Assembly: GCF_002119725.1 (NCBI RefSeq)
Contig: NZ_CP021109.1
Location: 1,736,001 to 1,800,000, forward strand
DNA: 64,000 bases
Direction: 5' to 3'
Source of the DNA: Bordetella genomosp. 9
Lineage (GTDB): Bacteria > Pseudomonadota > Gammaproteobacteria > Burkholderiales > Burkholderiaceae_B
Shown: positions 57,783 through 64,000 of the stretch, one piece after another
Numbering within the stretch: position 1 is the first letter of the stretch
Layout: each line of letters starts with the position of its first letter
Program-made: the position numbers and the translations under genes
Notes under the pieces: generated by a model
The model's database searches: none
Told to the model about the DNA's origin: nothing
What the model saw: the letters and a program-made list of their open reading frames with translations, nothing else

Positions 57783-59689
57783 CAACCGGAACTGCAAGCG
57801 CGCCGCCAGCCACGGCCGCACAACATGCGCCTTCGTCCAGGGCCGCCCTGGTGATCGGGGCGCTTGGCGTCGTCTATGGCGACATCGGCACCAGTCCCCT
57901 GTACACCTTGCGCCAGTGCCTGGTCGGATACGGCGACCTCAAGCCGGAACACGTGCTCGGCGTGCTGTCGATCCTGTTCTGGATGCTGATGCTGGTGGTG
58001 TCGTTCAAGTACGTCACGCTGGTGTTGCGGGCCGACAACCGCGGCGAAGGCGGGACGCTGGCGCTGCTCGAGCTTGCCATCCGCGGCCGCCATGGGCGCG
58101 CTCGCACATTGCTGATCGCGCTGGCAATCTTCGGCGCGGCCCTTTTCTATGGCGACAGCATGATCACGCCCGCCATTTCCGTGCTGTCGGCGCTGGAAGG
58201 GATCAGCGTGGTATCGGACCGGTTCGAGCATTGGATCGTGCCCATCTCGCTGGTCGTTCTGATCTGTCTGTTCCTGATCCAGTCGCGCGGTACGGGCACG
58301 GTGGGCAAGCTGTTCGGTCCCATCATGGGCCTGTGGTTCGCCACTCTGGCAGTGCTGGGCATATGGCAGATCACGCAAACGCCCGCCATCCTGTCGGCGC
58401 TGAATCCGATGTGGGGCTTGCATTTCGTGGTGGAATCCCCGCGCGCCAGCTTCGTGCTGCTGGGGTCCGTCGTGCTGGCGCTGACCGGGGCGGAGGCGCT
58501 GTATGCCGATATGGGGCACTTCGGGCGCGGAGCCATCCGCCGCGCGTGGTTCTGGATGGTGGCACCGGCCTTGACGCTCTGTTATTTCGGGCAGGGCGCC
58601 TTGCTGCTGCGGGACCCGGCCGCGATATCGAACCCCTTCTTCCTGCTGGCGCCGGACTGGGGCGTCGTGCCGCTGGTCTGCCTGGCAACCGTGGCGACGA
58701 TCATCGCTTCTCAGGCGGTCATCTCCGGCGCCTATTCCATGACTCGCCAGGCCGTGCAACTGGGGTACTGGCCGCGCATGGAAATCCTGCACACGTCCGC
58801 CATCGAGAAAGGGCAAATCTATCTGCCGCAGGTCAACGCCCTGTTGCTGGCGGCAGTGCTGGTTCTGGTCGTGGTTTTCCGCAGTTCGGACAATCTTGCC
58901 GCTGCCTATGGTTTCGCCGTGACGGGAACCATGCTGACGACGTCCGTGTTGATGTTGTCCTTGATGTCGCGTGCGGCCGTCAGCGGCCCCCGTCGCTTGA
59001 TGTGGTGGGGCGTGCTGGGCTTCCTGCTCGTCTTCGATCTGCTGCTGTTTTCCGCCAATGCGCTGAAGGTGGAAGAGGGCGGCTGGCTGCCCCTGATGGT
59101 CGGCCTGGCCGTTTTTACGCTGATGCTGACATGGCGGCGCGGCCGGTATCTGCTCAGCGAACAGCAGCAGCGCGACAGGCAGCCCCTGGCCGAGTTCATG
59201 GAACAGTTGGAGCAATATCCGCCCGCGCGGGTGAGCGGTACGGCCATTTTCATGACCATGAACCCGGGCAATGTGCCGCCGGCCTTGCTGCACAACCTAA
59301 AGCACAACAAGGTGCTGCACGACCACGTCCTGTTCCTGACGATACACAGCGCCGACGTCCCGTACGTGTCTCCGGAAGAGCGGTTTTCGGTCAAGAAGCT
59401 CAGCGCCTCGAGCTGGCAGGCCGTCGTCACCTACGGCTTCAAGGAAGAGCCGGATGTGCCCGAGGCCCTGCGTGAAGTGGCCGAGGCCTATCCCGAGCTG
59501 GATCTGGAGCCGATGCGCACCTCGTACTATCTGTCGCGCCAGACCGTGGTCGCCGCCAAGCGGCCCGCGATGCAAGGCTGGCGGCGCGCCTTGTTCTCGT
59601 TCATGGCGCGCAACTCGACGCGCAGTACCAAGTTCTTCAAGATCCCGCCGAACCGGGTCGTCGAAATGGGGATGCAGGTCGAGCTCTGA
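57779..59689 (+). CDS. kup: Low-affinity potassium transporter Kup
   Basis: 636 residues with about twelve membrane helices and a soluble C-terminal domain, the KUP/HAK layout. Signature blocks are GALGVVYGDIGTSPLYTLRQ, FGAALFYGDSMITPAISVLS and LTGAEALYADMGHFG. It takes up K+ with protons. The ATG 57779 overlaps the stop of the histidine kinase gene, an unusual arrangement that suggests potassium or osmotic signalling. Confidence 0.94.
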   Translation: MTTGTASAPPATAAQHAPSSRAALVIGALGVVYGDIGTSPLYTLRQCLVGYGDLKPEHVLGVLSILFWMLMLVVSFKYVTLVLRADNRGEGGTLALLELAIRGRHGRARTLLIALAIFGAALFYGDSMITPAISVLSALEGISVVSDRFEHWIVPISLVVLICLFLIQSRGTGTVGKLFGPIMGLWFATLAVLGIWQITQTPAILSALNPMWGLHFVVESPRASFVLLGSVVLALTGAEALYADMGHFGRGAIRRAWFWMVAPALTLCYFGQGALLLRDPAAISNPFFLLAPDWGVVPLVCLATVATIIASQAVISGAYSMTRQAVQLGYWPRMEILHTSAIEKGQIYLPQVNALLLAAVLVLVVVFRSSDNLAAAYGFAVTGTMLTTSVLMLSLMSRAAVSGPRRLMWWGVLGFLLVFDLLLFSANALKVEEGGWLPLMVGLAVFTLMLTWRRGRYLLSEQQQRDRQPLAEFMEQLEQYPPARVSGTAIFMTMNPGNVPPALLHNLKHNKVLHDHVLFLTIHSADVPYVSPEERFSVKKLSASSWQAVVTYGFKEEPDVPEALREVAEAYPELDLEPMRTSYYLSRQTVVAAKRPAMQGWRRALFSFMARNSTRSTKFFKIPPNRVVEMGMQVEL

Positions 59690-59702
59690 TCGCCGGCATC
59701 AT

Positions 59703-59768
59703 GAAAAAGCGGCGGTGAACCGTTCACGGGCTGCGCGATGCGCTGCCTGGGTTCGGTTCACCGCCGCT
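59703..59768 (-). terminator. Terminator of argG with long stem
   Basis: AGCGGCGGTGAACCG (59708-59722) and CGGTTCACCGCCGCT (59754-59768) form a perfect 15-pair stem around 31 bases. Read on the minus strand it is followed by TTTTT. It lies between the convergent kup and argG. Confidence 0.8.
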
Positions 59769-59816
59769 GTCTTCAGGCGGGCGGGGCGCGCCATCGCGCG
59801 CCCCAAGCTGTGACGA

Positions 59817-61184
<1,368 letters not shown>

Positions 61185-61234
61185 TTAGCGCTTTTGTCCC
61201 GCGTCGGGCCTGCCCCGCCGCGGGACGATGCCCC

Positions 61235-62548
61235 TCAGACGGTGCGGGAAGTGGCCACGTCGGCCGGGGCGGCGATACCGCGCCCGGGCTGCGCGCCGTC
61301 TTCATCGATGCGCGACAGATCGAGCCCGTTGGTTTCGGGCAGCATCAGTGCCGAAATGATCACCACCGCGTAACCGACCCCGGCGACGACAGCGATCGAC
61401 ACGCCCAGGCCCAGGCTGCCCCCGCTCAGCCAGCCGACGCTGAGCGGGAAGAACGAGCCGATGACGCGTCCGACGTTGTACGAGACGCCGTATCCCGTGG
61501 CGCGCACGCTGCTGGGGTAGGACTCCGAAATGGTGGCGCCGATGCCGGAGAACATGCCCTGCATCAGGATGCCCATGGGAAAGCCCAGGAACAGCATGGA
61601 CGTGTTGGAAATGGGAATGATCATGTACACCAGCGCCATCGCCATCGCGCCTATTGCGAACAGAACATAGGTGGCGCGGCGGCCCAGGCGGTCGGTCGCA
61701 TAGGCGCCCGCCACGTAGCCGAGAAAGGAGCCGAGGATCATGACGACCAGATATGAGCTGGTGCCGAATACGGACAAGCCGCGCTCCAGCTTCAGATAGG
61801 TCGGAAGCCAGGTCGCAATCGCGTAATAGCCGCCCAGCATGCCGCCCGAAAGCAGGCTGCACAGCACCGTTTTCGTCAGCAGCGGGAAACGGAAGACACG
61901 GCCCAGGTTCTGCTTGAGCGGCGGTGCGCCGGCCGACGCCCGCGCGGCCATGTAAATGGCCGGCTCTTCCAGATTCCGGCGCAGGTAGATGACCACGAAC
62001 GCCGGCAACACGCCCAGGAAGAAGCAGGCGCGCCAGGCATACTCGGGCGGCATGACGGCGTACATGGCGGCGTAGGCAAGGGCCGCCGCGCCCCAGCCGA
62101 ACGAATAGCTGCTTGCCGTGAAGCCGGAATACTTGCCGCGGTGCGCCGGGTTGCGGATCATCTCCGTGACCAGAACCATGCACAGCGACGACTCGCCGCC
62201 GAAGCCCAGGCCCTGGATGATGCGGAACACCATGAGCTGTTGCGGGCTTTGGGACAGCCCGCACATGAAACAGGCGAATGCGAACACCACGATGGTCCAG
62301 CGCAGCACGCGCACGCGGCCGTAGCGGTCGGCCAGCACGCCTGCCAGGATGGCGCCGACCAGGGACGAGACGAGCGTGTAGGTGACGATGGCGCCCGCCT
62401 CCGACTTGCTCATGTTCCATTGGGACAGCAAGGTCGAAATCAGGAAGGAATAGATCATGAAGTCGAAGACATCGACCGCGTGGCCCAGAAAGGCGCCGTA
62501 AAACCCTTTGCGCTCCATGCGCGTCAAATCCTTGAACCAGGCAAACAT
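61235..62548 (-). CDS. MFS transporter (aromatic acid/sialate-type)
   Basis: 437 residues, twelve helices. The MFS motif between helices 2 and 3 is LADRYGRVRVLRW, and DRLGRRATY is its repeat in the second half. The N-terminus WFKDLTRMERKGFYGAFLGH resembles the sugar-acid/aromatic-acid:H+ symporter branch (NanT/YjhB, AAHS). The substrate is unknown. AAGGGG precedes the start at 62548. It lies 62 bases downstream of the amidase gene, so it may import the amidase substrate. Confidence 0.88.
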   Translation of the reverse strand: MFAWFKDLTRMERKGFYGAFLGHAVDVFDFMIYSFLISTLLSQWNMSKSEAGAIVTYTLVSSLVGAILAGVLADRYGRVRVLRWTIVVFAFACFMCGLSQSPQQLMVFRIIQGLGFGGESSLCMVLVTEMIRNPAHRGKYSGFTASSYSFGWGAAALAYAAMYAVMPPEYAWRACFFLGVLPAFVVIYLRRNLEEPAIYMAARASAGAPPLKQNLGRVFRFPLLTKTVLCSLLSGGMLGGYYAIATWLPTYLKLERGLSVFGTSSYLVVMILGSFLGYVAGAYATDRLGRRATYVLFAIGAMAMALVYMIIPISNTSMLFLGFPMGILMQGMFSGIGATISESYPSSVRATGYGVSYNVGRVIGSFFPLSVGWLSGGSLGLGVSIAVVAGVGYAVVIISALMLPETNGLDLSRIDEDGAQPGRGIAAPADVATSRTV

Positions 62549-62610
62549 GCTTTTCCCCTTTTCGTATCGTTGATTGAGCAAGGACGGAAATACGGTGCTT
62601 GGTCGCGCGG

Positions 62611-64000
62611 TCAGGCGCTTCGCAGGCGGACGGGCGGTTGGAACGCGTAGCCGTTGTCTTCCAGCCATTGGGCAAAGCGCAAGGAAGTCAGATCGCGTCC
62701 GAGGCCCGCGACGATCTGCACGCCCACGGGGAGTCCGCCCGCCGTGCGTCCGGCCGGCGCCACGGTCGATGGCAGGCCGCAAAGGCCGGAATGGCCGGCC
62801 CAGAACAATTGGGTCGTCATCGGCTGCGCCTCGCCGTTCACGTCCAGCGTGCGTTGCCACGGCTCGCCGGTCTCGTTCAACGGGAAGGCCGCGGTGGCGG
62901 CCGCCGGGCACAGCAGCACGTCATGCTCGCCGAAGAAGTCCGCCCAGGCGCGGGCAAAGCCGCGCCGCGTCTCGGCAAGCCGCAGCCAGGCCCGATGATC
63001 CAGCGCTGCGCCCACATATTGCAGGGCCGCATAGGAGTCGTCGCCAGGATCGGCATGCCGGGCGAGCGCTCGCACAGTGTCGAACGCGGCATCGCTCATG
63101 TACGTGGACGTCGCCGCGCGGAGCATCAGCACATAGGTTCGCCACAGCGCGCGCGCGTCGATGGCCGGCTTCGCGTTCCAGCTGACCCGCACGCCCATGG
63201 CCGACAAGCGGCGGCCCAGCGTCTCGATGGCGCCGGCGACATCTGCGTCGACCGGCGCGAACGGATGGGTTGGCAGAACCGCCACGCGGAACTCGCGCGG
63301 CGGCCGGTCTGGCGCGGGCCGCAGCGGCATGTGGGCAGTCGCGCCGTCGGCCCCGCCGGCAAGCACGCCGAGCAGGATTTCAAGGTCGCGTGCCGAACGC
63401 GCGATGGGGCCGGCAACATTGATGTCCGGCGCCGCGTCGGTTCCGCCGATGCCATGCCCGCGCAGCGAGATCAGCCCATGACTGCTTTTGTGGGAAAAGA
63501 CGCCGCAGTAATGGGCCGGATTGCGCAGCGAGGAACCGATGTCCGAACCGACGTCGAACAGGCTCATGCCGGTGCAGACGGCGGCGGCGCTGCCGCCCGA
63601 TGAGCCGCCCGGCGTGCGCGCCGGATCATGCGGGTTGCGGGTGGTGCCGTACAGCGCGTTGTAGCTTTGCCAATCGCGCAGGTAGACCGGCACATTTGAC
63701 TTGCCCACCAGGATCGCGCCCGCCTGCCGCAGCCGCCGCACCACATCGGAATCTTCGGAGACACGGCGGCCGGCATGGGCGGGGTCGCCGCACGTCGTGG
63801 GCCAGCCCGCGACGTCGAAGCTTTCCTTTATGGAAAAGGGGATGCCGTGCAGCGGACTCGGGAGGGCGCCGTCACGGCGTGCCGCATCGGCGCGCCGTGC
63901 CTCGATCCTGGCCGCGTCATAGTCGTGGACGGGCAGGGCGTTGATGGCGGGGTGGTTTTCCAGAAAGGCAGCGTGGCAAGCGTCCACCAGCGCCTCGGCC
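62611..64000 (-). CDS. Amidase, GatA-like (5' end beyond window)
   Basis: Amidase-signature-family enzyme; 463 residues are visible and the frame stays open to the right edge. The Ser-Ser-Lys catalytic set is present: Lys in IPFSIKESFD, Ser in PGGSSGGSAAAV, and nucleophile Ser in GSDIGSSLRNPAHYCG. It is not likely to be GatA of the amidotransferase because no gatB or gatC is adjacent. It hydrolyses an unknown amide. The start lies outside the window. Confidence 0.88.
   Translation of the reverse strand, partial: AEALVDACHAAFLENHPAINALPVHDYDAARIEARRADAARRDGALPSPLHGIPFSIKESFDVAGWPTTCGDPAHAGRRVSEDSDVVRRLRQAGAILVGKSNVPVYLRDWQSYNALYGTTRNPHDPARTPGGSSGGSAAAVCTGMSLFDVGSDIGSSLRNPAHYCGVFSHKSSHGLISLRGHGIGGTDAAPDINVAGPIARSARDLEILLGVLAGGADGATAHMPLRPAPDRPPREFRVAVLPTHPFAPVDADVAGAIETLGRRLSAMGVRVSWNAKPAIDARALWRTYVLMLRAATSTYMSDAAFDTVRALARHADPGDDSYAALQYVGAALDHRAWLRLAETRRGFARAWADFFGEHDVLLCPAAATAAFPLNETGEPWQRTLDVNGEAQPMTTQLFWAGHSGLCGLPSTVAPAGRTAGGLPVGVQIVAGLGRDLTSLRFAQWLEDNGYAFQPPVRLRSA

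Overview
The window is a GC-rich, densely coded piece of a betaproteobacterial chromosome. The combination of a Bug-type solute receptor, glcDEF, H-NS of the small-basic type, RNase R beside rlmB, egtBD, two-part pntA plus pntB, and TAGAAT/TAAAAT -10 boxes fits Alcaligenaceae, most likely the Bordetella-Achromobacter lineage. This placement rests on recognised protein families, not on a database search. I saw no IS element, prophage, integrase, rRNA operon or CRISPR array. Both edges cut genes: pepN at the left and an amidase gene at the right.

Layout. 1-5.7 kb: pepN (partial), a DUF4136-type lipoprotein, an H-NS-like gene behind an AT-rich promoter, a nitrilase-like amidase coupled to tldD, and the DAHP synthase gene aroG. 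aroG is preceded by a short reading frame with a Phe-Tyr-Phe-Tyr-Phe-Tyr run, a perfect terminator and a matching anti-terminator segment. 5.8-14.2 kb: a Dld-like FAD oxidase and glycolate oxidase glcDEF, meeting tail to tail with the proton-translocating transhydrogenase pntAa-pntAb-pntB. 14.4-18.7 kb: mnmA, a TauE/SafE exporter, a glutathione S-transferase and purB. 19-22.4 kb: small uncharacterised proteins and a cold-shock protein. 22.6-25.2 kb: tRNA-Met and the ergothioneine genes egtB and egtD. 25.4-29.1 kb: a run of small stress- or envelope-type proteins and a lipoprotein of the phospholipase D family. 29.2-34.2 kb: rpoN with two sigma54 activators, one lacking a receiver domain. 34.4-39.7 kb: DJ-1/PfpI protein, YeeE/YedE transporter, ArsB, AEC permease, GNAT protein. 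39.8-47.1 kb: two identical tRNA-Leu(CAG) genes flanking dsdA, then rnr, rlmB, a Cys/Met-metabolism PLP enzyme and a PKHD dioxygenase. 47.4-48.5 kb: HU, tRNA-Val, VOC protein. 48.6-53.3 kb: a LysR-controlled unit of CitE-like lyase, CoA-transferase, Bug receptor and carboxymuconolactone-decarboxylase-like protein. 53.4-59.7 kb: tonB-exbB-exbD behind a Fur-like box, a two-component system and the potassium transporter gene kup. 59.8-64 kb: argG, an MFS permease and an amidase.

Working together. The clearest pathway units are glycolate oxidation (glcDEF), ergothioneine synthesis (egtD to egtB), TonB energisation, NADPH supply by transhydrogenase, and a predicted uptake/CoA-activation/C-C cleavage route for an organic acid. 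The best candidate for an undescribed system is the aromatic-amino-acid attenuator in front of aroG. Other regulatory signals supported by sequence are a palindrome inside the H-NS promoter, a LysR-type palindrome touching a start codon, a perfect 14-bp palindrome before the two-component operon, and two copies of a ~50-bp hairpin repeat placed inside operons.
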